Source: Clostridia bacterium (lineage in GTDB: Bacteria; Bacillota; Clostridia; Oscillospirales; Ruminococcaceae). From it: a stretch of DNA of 13,289 bases. Both the position numbers and the translations under genes were made by a program. Below, in pieces: positions 1 through 7,130 of this stretch. How positions within the stretch are numbered: the first letter of the stretch is position 1; each line of letters opens with the position of its first letter. Where the stretch lies: NCBI GenBank assembly GCA_021152595.1, contig JAGKVC010000109.1:1-13289 (forward strand), read 5' to 3'. The notes beneath the pieces are model-generated. The model was given only the letters and a program-made list of their open reading frames with translations. It ran no database searches and was not told the DNA's origin.

Positions 1-1943
1 GTGTCACCGTGACCTATCTGCTCGACGGCAAGCCGATTGCACCTGAAGATCTCAAGGGAAAAAGCGGCCATGTCACGATCCGCTGGGACTACGAAAACCG
101 GACATCCGTGACAAAGGAAATCGGCGGTGAAAAGCGGCAGATCTGCGTGCCGTTCATGGCGGCGAGCGCGGCAGTTCTCGACAGCAGCCGCTTCCTCAAT
201 GCGACTGTTTCAAACGGCAAGATTATCTCGGACGGCGACCGTCTGATCGTGGTCGGCGTCGCATTCCCGGGACTCAATGACAGTCTGGGGCTGCGTGATC
301 TGAAAGAGATTGAAACGGAGCTGCCGGAATCCGTGGAGCTATCTGCGGATGTCACGGATTTTGCGATGAATACATCGGTGACGGTTGTATCGAGCGAGAT
401 CTTCTCCGATCTGCATCTGGATGATGCGGTATCGTTCGATGATCTGACCGGAAAAATCCGTGAGCTGAGCGACGGTGCGGAATCGCTCTGTGACGGTACG
501 GCGGCGCTGTACGACGGTCTGACGCAGCTTTCCGACGGTACCGGTGATCTCAAATCCGGCATCGAAAAGCTCTATGACGGCGCAAATTCGCTGAAATCCG
601 GTGCGGATTCTCTCAGCGAAACGAAGCTCAAAGAGGGCATGCAATCCCTGACAGAGGGCAGCAAGCAGGTCAGCGGAGGTGCTGCAAAGCTTGCGGAAAA
701 ATCCGGCGAATTCAGCAGCGGTGCAAAGCAGCTTGACGATTCTGCGGCGGCGCTCTCTGCCGGTATTACACAGGCGAAATCCGGTGCGGATTCGCTCGCT
801 GCCGGTATCACAAACGCGAAGGACGGCGCGGCAGCGCTCACAGCAGGCGCATCACAGCTCACAGGCGGTGCATCGGCTCTCAGCGAGGGGATACAGCAGG
901 CGGACGGCGCACTCGATGCGACGATCGCGGCAAATGAACAGGCACTCGCAGCTTTGCAGGCGCTCTATGCGCAGGCGCCCTCTGAGGAGATGGCAGCCGC
1001 GGTCGGCACGTTGCAGCAGACAATCGCAGCCCAGAAGCAGATCTCCGATTCCATGAAGGAGACCGGCGATCTCGGTGCAGGTGCGGCGGCATTGCAGTCC
1101 GGCGCGGAGCAGCTTTCCGGCGGCATCGGCAGTCTCGCGGAAGGTCTCGCGGCAGCGGATACCGGTGCGGCATCGCTCAAGGACGGCATGGCACAGCTCG
1201 ATCAGGGCGGTGCGGCTTTGGCAGCAGGCGCAGGTCAGCTTTCTGCGGCATCGCTCCAGATTGCACAGGGCGCAGGCAGTCTCTCTGAGGGTGCGGCTGC
1301 ACTGGACGGCGGCATTCAGCAGTTTGCAGCAGGCGGCAGCTCGCTCTTCGGCGGTCTGGATGCTCTGATGAAAGGCATCGGACAGCTCTCCGGCGGCGCA
1401 GCACAGCTCAGCGGCAGTCTCGGTCAGCTTTCGGACGGTTCACAGGAGCTTTCCGGCGGCGTGACGGCACTCTATGACGGATCCGCGGCACTGCGCGGCG
1501 GCATCACGCAGCTCTATGACGGTACATCAGCACTCGATCAGGGATTGCTCCGTCTCGCGGACGGCAGCGCACAGCTCTCCGGCGGTGCGGGTACGCTCAG
1601 CAGCGGTGCATCGAGTCTTTCGGGCGGTGCAAAGCAGCTTGCAGGCGGCGCGAATGATCTCTTCGGCGGCATCGGAACACTGCGCGGCGGTGTTGATCCG
1701 CTGACAGACGGCATCGCAAAGCTGCGCAGCGGCGCAAAGGATCTCAATGACGGCATGATCCGGTTCAATGACGAGGGCATCAAAAAGATCACCTCGGCTG
1801 CGGATGAGGCGCTGCCGGATATCCTTGACCGGTTCAAGGCAGTGCAGCAGGCAGCCGCGGATTATCAGAGCTTCTCCGGAATCTCATCCGATATGAACGG
1901 AAAGGTTCGCTTCATCTATCTGATGGACGGCACCGAAATCTGA
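1..1943 (+). CDS. Leu/Gly heptad-repeat extracytoplasmic protein, YhgE/Pip-associated type (5' end missing)
   Basis: The frame is open to the left edge (first full codon at base 3), so only the C-terminal part of about 646 residues is present; the GTG at base 9 sits inside conserved sequence and is not a credible start. The first ~150 residues form a beta-rich domain (YLLDGKPIAPEDLKGKSG, later SDGDRLIVVGVAFPG) known to me from clostridial proteins with X-X-X-Leu-X-X-Gly repeats. Residues ~150-580 are heptads such as ALYDGLT, QLSDGTG and KLYDGAN, broken at about 297-360 by an Ala/Gln-rich helical stretch without the glycines. The end (VRFIYLMDGTEI) has no membrane segment or sorting signal, so any anchor must be in the missing N-terminus. 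Relatives often lie beside MMPL/RND-type transporters and are thought to act at the cell surface; that neighbour would be outside the window. Family call is firm, function is not. Confidence 0.8.
   Translation, partial: VTVTYLLDGKPIAPEDLKGKSGHVTIRWDYENRTSVTKEIGGEKRQICVPFMAASAAVLDSSRFLNATVSNGKIISDGDRLIVVGVAFPGLNDSLGLRDLKEIETELPESVELSADVTDFAMNTSVTVVSSEIFSDLHLDDAVSFDDLTGKIRELSDGAESLCDGTAALYDGLTQLSDGTGDLKSGIEKLYDGANSLKSGADSLSETKLKEGMQSLTEGSKQVSGGAAKLAEKSGEFSSGAKQLDDSAAALSAGITQAKSGADSLAAGITNAKDGAAALTAGASQLTGGASALSEGIQQADGALDATIAANEQALAALQALYAQAPSEEMAAAVGTLQQTIAAQKQISDSMKETGDLGAGAAALQSGAEQLSGGIGSLAEGLAAADTGAASLKDGMAQLDQGGAALAAGAGQLSAASLQIAQGAGSLSEGAAALDGGIQQFAAGGSSLFGGLDALMKGIGQLSGGAAQLSGSLGQLSDGSQELSGGVTALYDGSAALRGGITQLYDGTSALDQGLLRLADGSAQLSGGAGTLSSGASSLSGGAKQLAGGANDLFGGIGTLRGGVDPLTDGIAKLRSGAKDLNDGMIRFNDEGIKKITSAADEALPDILDRFKAVQQAAADYQSFSGISSDMNGKVRFIYLMDGTEI
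445..1755 (+). repeat. Degenerate 21-bp coding repeats (Leu-x-x-Gly heptads)
   Basis: The heptads are visible at DNA level as recurring 21-bp units with shared pieces such as ctctatgacgg, cagctttccggcgg and gcagcgctc. Copies are diverged rather than identical, so this is an old protein repeat rather than a fresh tandem expansion, but it is long enough to confuse short-read assembly. Confidence 0.6.
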
Positions 1944-1958
1944 AAATCGAATCCATAC

Positions 1959-2000
1959 AAAACCGCTCCGGTCTGCATGGTGCAAACCGGAGCGGCTTTT
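1959..2000. terminator. Bidirectional intrinsic terminator between convergent genes
   Basis: A perfect 10-bp stem (ccgctccggt at 1963-1972 with accggagcgg at 1986-1995) is flanked by AAAA on the left and CTTTT on the right. It therefore reads as a rho-independent terminator on both strands. It lies 15 bases after the stop of the heptad-repeat gene and one base beyond the stop codon of the convergent peptidase gene. Confidence 0.9.
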
Positions 2001-2001
2001 C

Positions 2002-4059
2002 TTATACAACGGTCGTCAGGACGGTTGTTCCCGTCGTGGATGTTGTCACGGGATTTGCTGTACTCGTGACGGGTTTCGTTGTGACGGGCTTCGCAGTCGT
2101 CGTGACGGGTTTTGTGGTGACGGGCTTCGCAGTCGTCGTGACGGGTTTTGTGGTAACGGGCTTCGCAGTCGTCGTGACGGATTTTGTGGTAACGGACTTC
2201 GCAGTCGTCGTGACGGGTTTCGTAGTTACGGACTTCGCGGTCGTGGTTACGGTTTTTGTCGTGACAGGCTTTGTTGTGGTCACTTTGGCAGTTGTGGTTT
2301 TCGATGTCGATGCTGTGGTTCCGGTTGTTGTCGTTTCAGTGGCGGTTGTCGTGGTTTCCGTCGTGGTGACGGTTGTTTCCGGTGTACGGTTTGCGAGCAG
2401 CTCCTCCCAGCCGGTCGGGTGCTTTGCGACGGTGTTCCGGACATAATACATCAGAATGAGCTGCGCATCCTCGAGCGAAAGCGCGCCGCTGCCGTCGATA
2501 TCCGCGAGCGCTGCGGCTGTCGGATCGAGCGAATCTGCCTGTTTGCCGCTCAGCGCTGCGAGATACTGCTTCAGGACAATCTGTGCATCGGTGCTGTCGA
2601 TTGCATCGTCCACATTGACATCGCCCTTCTGGTAGATCTTGCTCCAGTGCGCATAGAGCGTGTGTGCATCGGGATTTGTGACGGTTGTATCCGCGGCGAT
2701 TTTTTCGCCGCCCGCGGGTTCGGTATACCAGCCCTCAAAGCGCCACCAGTCTCGGTGCGGCTCGGGCAGGTCGCCGTATGGCTCGGAATAGGTGAATGTC
2801 CGCGGCGCATCGTCCATGCTGCCGCCTGCTGCATCGAAACTGACAGGCACATCACCGGCGACGGTCACAGTCACCGGATCCGGATACAACGCGCCGTAGC
2901 TGTTCGCAATCTCAAAGCTGATCGTATATTTGCCGGGGCGCGAGGGCGTCCATTCCTCGGTGACGGAATTATTATTGAGGACGCGGACCGCATGGATCTG
3001 ATCTGTCGGTTCTTCACCGCGCTGAATCGTGATCGTCTGTTCTGTCGAGATCTTGCCGAAAAGCATCATACTGATCGGCTTGCCGACCTCGCCTTTCTCT
3101 GACGCAACAGCAGCGTCGGCATATTCCGGTGCGCCTTCATAGACATGGAACTCGAAATTGGGGCTGTCCAGCATGCCGAATCCGTTTCCGCCGGTGGCAT
3201 AACAGGTGTAATCGCCGGGCGGAAGCTCTGTTCGGATATGCTGCCGCGAGGAAAGCGCGTAGTCACGGACAAAAATTGTTTTGATGCGGAAGCGGTCCAT
3301 ATCGTTGATGCCGAGCGCGAAGGTGTTGCGCGTATCGCTGTCAAGTACGAAGTCAATCAGCTCGTTTGCGCCGGCATAGTCGATGCCGCTTGCGAGCGAA
3401 ACAGATGCCCGCGAGGGCGCTTCCGTATTCGAGATCAGGATAAACCACTGACCTGCGGTTTTGCCGGTGCTGAGCTTCTCGCCGGATACCCAGCTGTCCG
3501 GCGCAAGACCGCGGCTGTCGGAGACTGCGCTCTCAATGACATGATAGGTTTTGTCCTGCTCGTTATAGCCGGTGACGGCGATGAAATGTCCCGGTACATG
3601 CAGGACGATCACGCCGCCGGTTTTGAGATGATTGATCGCGGCAGGCTGTGTCACCGTGCCGAAATATTCCTTGCCGAGCGTGAAGTGGAATTTTTCACCG
3701 AATTTCTGCTCGATATTGGCGTAGAGCAGATCGCGGTAGGTGCCGCCGCCGCCCGGACGGAATGCCTTGATGTCATAAGCCCACTGTGCGACCTCGACGG
3801 CATCCGGCTGGATGCCGTTGAGCGCATAGATCGCATTGCAGAATGAGAAGATTCCGCAAGCCGAGGTGTACAGGGAATTGCCGGTTGTCGCATAGCCGTT
3901 CCATGTATACTCGAGCCATTTCGGATCCCACTGGTTATAGAGTCTGCCGTCTGCGGCTTCTGCCTTCAGCGGCGCGGCGGTCATCTGCGGAAAGCTGAGC
4001 AGCGCCGTACCGCAAAGCACAGCAGCAGTCAGAAATCCGAAGATTCGTTTTTTCAGCAT
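2002..4059 (-). CDS. Secreted C39-like cysteine peptidase with Ig-like, InlB B-repeat and dockerin modules
   Basis: The 685-aa product starts with a clear signal peptide (Lys-Lys-Arg, a hydrophobic core, cleavage near residue 36). Residues ~40-210 resemble the Peptidase_C39_2 papain-like fold: NQWDPKW, a candidate nucleophile Cys68 in SACGIFSFC and a candidate His158 in HVPGHFIAVTGY. The usual following Asn/Asp is not obvious (VIESA occurs there), so activity is not assured. Two beta-rich Ig-like regions (~215-400) and a Listeria-Bacteroides (InlB B) repeat (~404-472, ending in LYAHW) follow. A complete type I dockerin spans 478-548, with loops D480/N482/D484/D488/D491 and D520/D522/S524/S528/D531. 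The end (~558-685) is almost pure Thr/Lys/Pro/Val repeat. The start is fixed by GGAGGG five bases upstream of ATG. Likely role: secreted or scaffold-attached protein or peptide processing; the substrate cannot be told. Confidence 0.85.
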   Translation of the reverse strand: MLKKRIFGFLTAAVLCGTALLSFPQMTAAPLKAEAADGRLYNQWDPKWLEYTWNGYATTGNSLYTSACGIFSFCNAIYALNGIQPDAVEVAQWAYDIKAFRPGGGGTYRDLLYANIEQKFGEKFHFTLGKEYFGTVTQPAAINHLKTGGVIVLHVPGHFIAVTGYNEQDKTYHVIESAVSDSRGLAPDSWVSGEKLSTGKTAGQWFILISNTEAPSRASVSLASGIDYAGANELIDFVLDSDTRNTFALGINDMDRFRIKTIFVRDYALSSRQHIRTELPPGDYTCYATGGNGFGMLDSPNFEFHVYEGAPEYADAAVASEKGEVGKPISMMLFGKISTEQTITIQRGEEPTDQIHAVRVLNNNSVTEEWTPSRPGKYTISFEIANSYGALYPDPVTVTVAGDVPVSFDAAGGSMDDAPRTFTYSEPYGDLPEPHRDWWRFEGWYTEPAGGEKIAADTTVTNPDAHTLYAHWSKIYQKGDVNVDDAIDSTDAQIVLKQYLAALSGKQADSLDPTAAALADIDGSGALSLEDAQLILMYYVRNTVAKHPTGWEELLANRTPETTVTTTETTTTATETTTTGTTASTSKTTTAKVTTTKPVTTKTVTTTAKSVTTKPVTTTAKSVTTKSVTTTAKPVTTKPVTTTAKPVTTKPVTTTAKPVTTKPVTSTANPVTTSTTGTTVLTTVV
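2059..2238 (-). repeat. Five 36-bp tandem repeats encoding a Thr-rich tail
   Basis: Five contiguous 12-residue units (AK[PS]VTTK[PS]VTT/ST) cover residues 608-667 of the peptidase, with partial units on both sides. On the + strand the unit reads like gtcgtgacgggttttgtggt followed by gacgggcttcgca. The period is a multiple of three, so gain or loss of units keeps the frame. Confidence 0.9.
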
Positions 4060-4060
4060 A

Positions 4061-4098
4061 TTGTCCCTCCAAAAAATGAAAAAGTGTTTATTATTATA
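4061..4098 (-). promoter_or_regulatory. Candidate -10 and ribosome binding site of the peptidase gene
   Basis: On the minus strand a perfect TATAAT (bases 4098-4093) lies 33 bases before the ATG and is followed by TTTTTTGGAGGGACAAT, a strong ribosome binding site. No good -35 hexamer is seen at 16-18 bases upstream, so the promoter may be weak or activator-dependent. The -10 assignment is tentative; the ribosome binding site is solid. Confidence 0.45.
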
Positions 4099-4152
4099 CT
4101 CTCTGAATGTGACAGTTCTGTGAAAAGATGTATGCTGCGCCGATATGCAGAA

Positions 4153-4186
4153 AGCCGCGGAGCAGTTCCGTTCTGCATCCGCGGCT
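4153..4186 (-). terminator. Intrinsic terminator of the SPFH / ribbon-helix-helix operon
   Basis: A 9-bp perfect stem (agccgcgga with tccgcggct) encloses a further short gcag/ctgc pairing. On the minus strand it begins 5 bases after the stop codon of the small ribbon-helix-helix gene. The following T-tract is short (ctttctgc), so termination may be incomplete. Confidence 0.65.
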
Positions 4187-4191
4187 CTGTG

Positions 4192-4398
4192 TTATTCAAA
4201 TGAACTGACGTCGATATCGGGGGGCGCGTCGATCTCTTCGCCGACGTATTTTCCGTTTTTCTTCCGCTGCTTGACGCATTCCGTCAGCAGATATTCGATC
4301 TGCCCGTTGACGGAACGGAAATCCTCCTCAGCCCATGCGGCAATGGCATTATAGAGCTTTTCGGAGAGCCGCAGCGGGACCTGTTTCTTGACTGCCAT
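4192..4398 (-). CDS. Small ribbon-helix-helix (Arc-like) DNA-binding protein
   Basis: The 68-residue product begins KKQVPLRLSEKLYNAIAAWA and continues EEDFRSVNGQIEYLLTECVKQRKK. This is the Arc/MetJ ribbon-helix-helix layout: a beta strand with alternating Gln/Pro/Arg residues, helix A, a turn with SVNGQIE, then helix B. The acidic tail (~51-68) follows the fold. Such proteins bind DNA as dimers through the strand and often repress their own operon. Its ATG shares one base with the TGA of the upstream SPFH gene (TGATG), so the two are probably translationally coupled. No toxin gene is beside it, which argues against a classical toxin-antitoxin pair. The 19-bp palindrome at the operon promoter is a natural candidate operator, but that link is inferred. 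Confidence 0.75.
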   Translation of the reverse strand: MAVKKQVPLRLSEKLYNAIAAWAEEDFRSVNGQIEYLLTECVKQRKKNGKYVGEEIDAPPDIDVSSFE

Positions 4399-5435
4399 CA
4401 GTAGAGGCTGCCGGAATTGACCACCGGCTGGGCGTCATGATTGCCGCAGAGCACAACCAGCAGATTGGAAACCATTGCCGCCTTGCGCTCCTCATCCAGC
4501 TCAACGGTATTGTTTTCGCTGAGCCGGTCAAGCGCCATTTCCACCATGCCGACTGCGCCGTCCACGATCATCTTGCGCGCATCAATAATCGCGGATGCCT
4601 GCTGACGCTGGAGCATCACGGCTGCGATTTCCGGTGCATATGCAAGATAGGTGATGCGTGCTTCGATGATCTCGATACCTGCATTTTCGACCTTTGCCTG
4701 AATCTCATCGCGGATTCTTGCCGCAACGACCTCGCTGGAACCGCGCAGGCTGCCCTCATCCGCGATGCCGTCACCGGTCGTATCGACATTCGGTGCGACG
4801 TCATAGGGATAGAGGCGGACGATATTGCGCAGCGCCGTATCGCATTGCAGCGAGAGATATTCCTTGTAGTTATCGACATTGAACACAGCCTGTGCCGTAT
4901 CCACCACGCGCCAGATCACCGCGATGCCGATTTCAACAGGATTGCCGAGGCAGTCATTGATCTTCTGGCGGTTGTTGTTCAGCGTCATCATTTTCAGGGA
5001 GATCTTTTTGGTTGGCATCTCCATCGAGAGATTCGTAGTCTCACCGTTGGCGGCGGCTGCCTTGAGGATGGAGGAAGGTGAGACATCGCCGCTCTGACGG
5101 AGCTTTGTCGATGCAGCCGGATTGAAGCCCGTGCAGAACGGGTTTACCCAGTAGAAGCCGTCGCCCTTGAGCGTGCCGATGTACTTGCCGAAGAGCGTCA
5201 GAACGAGCGCCTCCTGTGGCTTTAAGATCCGCAGACCGAGCAGCGGAAACCAGCCGAGGCTCATCCAGACAATGCCGATGATGAAGGCGGTCAGGCGGAG
5301 TGCCGCGATGTGCCCCTCTGCATCAAAGCCTGTCACACCGTATACAAAGACCGCGATTCCGGCGAGATAGAGCAGGAGCGTGAGCAGGAGCATTGACATA
5401 CCGTTTTTCTTCTGTGTTAAAATGATTTCTTTCAT
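4398..5435 (-). CDS. SPFH/band-7 domain membrane protein
   Basis: The 345-aa product has two hydrophobic segments near the N-terminus (about residues 13-32 and 38-62), then the SPFH/prohibitin-type core: LKPQEALVLTLFGKYIGTLK, GFYWVNPF, a conserved central part with AVIWRVVDTAQAVFNV, and IEIIEARITYLAYAPEIA followed by the QRQQASAIIDAR helix. Proteins of this family form membrane-associated oligomers and organise membrane microdomains or protease/secretion complexes; the specific role here is unknown. I chose the ATG at 5435 because AAAGGA lies about 7 bases upstream and the promoter lies upstream of it; the frame stays open further to 5591, but that 52-residue extension would run through the promoter and lacks family resemblance. 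The downstream gene overlaps by one base. Confidence 0.9.
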   Translation of the reverse strand: MKEIILTQKKNGMSMLLLTLLLYLAGIAVFVYGVTGFDAEGHIAALRLTAFIIGIVWMSLGWFPLLGLRILKPQEALVLTLFGKYIGTLKGDGFYWVNPFCTGFNPAASTKLRQSGDVSPSSILKAAAANGETTNLSMEMPTKKISLKMMTLNNNRQKINDCLGNPVEIGIAVIWRVVDTAQAVFNVDNYKEYLSLQCDTALRNIVRLYPYDVAPNVDTTGDGIADEGSLRGSSEVVAARIRDEIQAKVENAGIEIIEARITYLAYAPEIAAVMLQRQQASAIIDARKMIVDGAVGMVEMALDRLSENNTVELDEERKAAMVSNLLVVLCGNHDAQPVVNSGSLY

Positions 5436-5450
5436 AATGATGTCCTTTCC

Positions 5451-5465
5451 GGATGCGCTGCATCC
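5451..5465 (-). promoter_or_regulatory. Small hairpin in the SPFH leader
   Basis: The sequence GGATGC-AGC-GCATCC (minus strand) is a 6-bp perfect inverted repeat with a 3-base loop. It lies in the predicted 5' leader, one base upstream of the GGAAAGGA ribosome binding region. It could modulate initiation or mRNA stability, or be a second protein site; short palindromes of this size also occur by chance. Confidence 0.3.
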
Positions 5466-5468
5466 ATT

Positions 5469-5487
5469 TGATATCATAATGATATCA
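5469..5487 (-). promoter_or_regulatory. 19-bp palindrome over the SPFH promoter -10 (candidate operator)
   Basis: TGATATCAT-A-ATGATATCA is a perfect 9-1-9 inverted repeat. It covers the whole -10 hexamer (5484-5479) and the expected transcription start region, the usual place for a repressor site. The ribbon-helix-helix protein encoded second in the operon is the obvious candidate ligand. Confidence 0.6.
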
Positions 5488-5507
5488 CAAGAATATGATT
5501 TTGTCAA
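5479..5507 (-). promoter_or_regulatory. Sigma-A-type promoter of the SPFH operon
   Basis: Minus-strand TTGACA (5507-5502, perfect consensus), a 17-base spacer, then TATCAT (5484-5479). The -10 ends about 43 bases before the ATG of the SPFH gene. This is one of the best promoter matches in the window and supports the 5435 start. Confidence 0.8.
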
Positions 5508-5585
5508 TACTTGGAATAAATGTTTATGATTTACATAATTGTGCATAATAATCTGCACATATAACCGGCTATCGGAAGAATCTGC

Positions 5586-5614
5586 TTGCAAAGGTGCGCA
5601 AATTGTTGTATAAT
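5586..5614 (+). promoter_or_regulatory. Sigma-A-type promoter of the hypothetical-amidohydrolase-SDR-dus operon
   Basis: TTGCAA (5586-5591), a 17-base spacer and TATAAT (5609-5614). The first gene starts at 5648 behind a strong GAAAGGAG site. It is divergent from the SPFH promoter, with roughly 80 bases between the two -35 elements. Confidence 0.8.
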
Positions 5615-5647
5615 AAGGTGTACTGATTACCGAAAGGAGCGATCCGT

Positions 5648-6295
5648 ATGAAGCCGGATTTTACAAAGGAGATCTACCCCTGCATCCTCCGCGGCATCAC
5701 GAGCTATGAGGGCAATGCGGAGATCTGGTTCACCAAGGTCTGGGAGCTGCTCGAGCGCGGCGGTCTGACCGAATATCACAATATTCCGGAGCAGCTTGCG
5801 GTCTATTCTCTAGCCGCCGGTATGTGCAGCATTTATCTTGAGGTGACGGCGCGGCTGCTCGAATATTCCGATCCGGATACGCTGTACTTTGATGTGGATC
5901 CGGCGCTCTTTGCTGACTGCGATCCGGAATCCGAGCCGGAGCGCACCGCAGTCCTGCGCGAATTCCTCAGCGGTGCTGTCTGCAATGAGCAGGGCATCGA
6001 CAGGGTACTGACGGTTCTGAAAAAGCATCTCGGTGTGAACAAGACCTTTGCCGCAATCTATTACTGCCTCTACTATGAGCAGTTTTCTGTTGCGGACTGG
6101 GAGACAGACGAATTCTATTACGGTGACATTGATGATCCGGACGAGCTGCTCGAAGCACGCGAGCATTTTGCAGACTATGAACGCCGGAAGGAGCTGGCAT
6201 CCTGCACGGATGACCTCGAGCTGCTCGGCATGATCCTCAATGAAGTCGATACCCCCAGACTGGAAGCCTACGAATGGCTTGCAGAAAACATGTAA
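5648..6295 (+). CDS. Hypothetical acidic soluble protein
   Basis: I do not recognise this 215-aa protein. It has no signal peptide and no convincing membrane segment, and is rich in Glu, Asp, Tyr and Leu. It reads as mostly helical, with an N-terminal WFTKVWELLERGG region, a middle helix around AVYSLAAGMCSIYLEVTARL, and a very acidic aromatic segment (ADWETDEFYYGDIDDPDELL) at about 155-175. The five cysteines are scattered and form no metal-binding pattern. The start is set by AAAGGAG about 8 bases upstream and a consensus promoter. It is first in an operon, 12 bases ahead of the amidohydrolase gene, whose ribosome binding site overlaps this stop codon. A cytoplasmic role tied to that operon is likely, but no function can be assigned. 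Confidence 0.8.
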   Translation: MKPDFTKEIYPCILRGITSYEGNAEIWFTKVWELLERGGLTEYHNIPEQLAVYSLAAGMCSIYLEVTARLLEYSDPDTLYFDVDPALFADCDPESEPERTAVLREFLSGAVCNEQGIDRVLTVLKKHLGVNKTFAAIYYCLYYEQFSVADWETDEFYYGDIDDPDELLEAREHFADYERRKELASCTDDLELLGMILNEVDTPRLEAYEWLAENM

Positions 6296-6307
6296 AAGGA
6301 GAACCCC

Positions 6308-7129
6308 ATGCTCATTGATTTCCATACACATATTTTTCCCGAGGCGATTGCGGAGCGCAGCATCGCAGCGCTTGAAGCAGGCATCCGGCGCGAACAGGGC
6401 GCTGATTACCGCAAGGGCGAGGCGCTGACCTGCCGTCCGGCGACGCTGGAGGGACTGCTCCAATCCATGACACGCTCGCATGTGGACAAAAGCATCTGCC
6501 TTCCGATTGCGACGAAGCCCTCACAGACTGCGACCATCAACCGCTATGCCGAATCTGTCCGCTCGGAGCGCGCACTCTCGTTCGGCACGGTGCATCCTGC
6601 CGATCCGGAGGCGGAGCAGGTGCTCGATGATCTGAAACAGCGCGGTTTCCGCGGAATCAAGCTGCATTTGCAGTTTCAGCAGTATGATATCGACAGCCCC
6701 GAGGTGCTGAATATCCTGAAAAAATGTGAACAGCTCGGGCTGCTTGTCGTGTTCCATGCAGGCGCGGATATCGGACTCCCGCCGCCGGTCTATACCTCGC
6801 CGCAGAAAATCCGGCATGCGCTGGATTTTGTCAGGGGAGACAATCTGATTGCTGCACATCTCGGCGGCTGGGCGCAATGGGACGATGTAGAAGCCTGTCT
6901 CGTCGGGACACCGGTATATCTCGATACGGCATATATTGCGCAGTTCCTCGCGCCGGAGCAGTGCAGACGCATTATCCGCAGTCACGGTGCGGAGAAGATT
7001 CTCTTCGGCTCGGATTCGCCGTGGGAGGATCCTGCGGATACTCTGCGCTATCTCGAATCGCTGAATCTGACCGCAGAGGAAATGGCGCTGATCACACATC
7101 AGAATGCGCTGCGGCTGCTCGGTGCATAA
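6308..7129 (+). CDS. Amidohydrolase family 2 metal-dependent hydrolase (TIM barrel)
   Basis: The 273-aa product matches the compact Amidohydro_2 family, whose members hydrolyse or decarboxylate small metabolites. Expected metal and catalytic positions are visible in order: the N-terminal HxH in LIDFHTHIFPE (His6, His8), Lys about residue 118 in GFRGIKLHLQ, His about 151 in LVVFHAGAD, His in IAAHLGGW, and the late Asp in ILFGSDSPWED, followed by the usual C-terminal INxxRL-like helix (HQNALRLLG). The length is normal for the family. AAAAGGAG lies just before ATG and overlaps the previous stop. The next gene starts one base after its stop, so it is co-transcribed with an SDR. The substrate cannot be told from sequence; members include aminocarboxymuconate-semialdehyde decarboxylase-like and lactonase-like enzymes. 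Confidence 0.88.
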   Translation: MLIDFHTHIFPEAIAERSIAALEAGIRREQGADYRKGEALTCRPATLEGLLQSMTRSHVDKSICLPIATKPSQTATINRYAESVRSERALSFGTVHPADPEAEQVLDDLKQRGFRGIKLHLQFQQYDIDSPEVLNILKKCEQLGLLVVFHAGADIGLPPPVYTSPQKIRHALDFVRGDNLIAAHLGGWAQWDDVEACLVGTPVYLDTAYIAQFLAPEQCRRIIRSHGAEKILFGSDSPWEDPADTLRYLESLNLTAEEMALITHQNALRLLGA

Positions 7130-7130
7130 T

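Noticed and set aside
2059..2238. 36-bp repeats as a CRISPR array
   Set aside because: The units are contiguous with no spacers and are in frame within a secreted protein; no cas genes are present.
2036..2446. Val/Phe-rich 136-aa frame on the + strand
   Set aside because: It is the antisense reading of the Thr-repeat tail and dockerin-proximal linker of the peptidase; the repeat alone keeps the frame open and there is no ribosome binding site.
2419..3846. Two long + strand frames (227 and 233 aa) opposite the peptidase
   Set aside because: They lie wholly antisense to a gene with clear signal peptide, domains and ribosome binding site, show no recognisable domain, and follow from the G/C-rich codon pattern.
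4192..4398. Antitoxin of a toxin-antitoxin pair
   Set aside because: The partner gene is a membrane SPFH protein of normal length, not a small toxin, and no other small gene adjoins it.
5436..5591. 52-residue N-terminal extension of the SPFH protein
   Set aside because: It would be translated through the TTGACA/TATCAT promoter and palindrome, resembles nothing in the family, and a good ribosome binding site marks the ATG at 5435.
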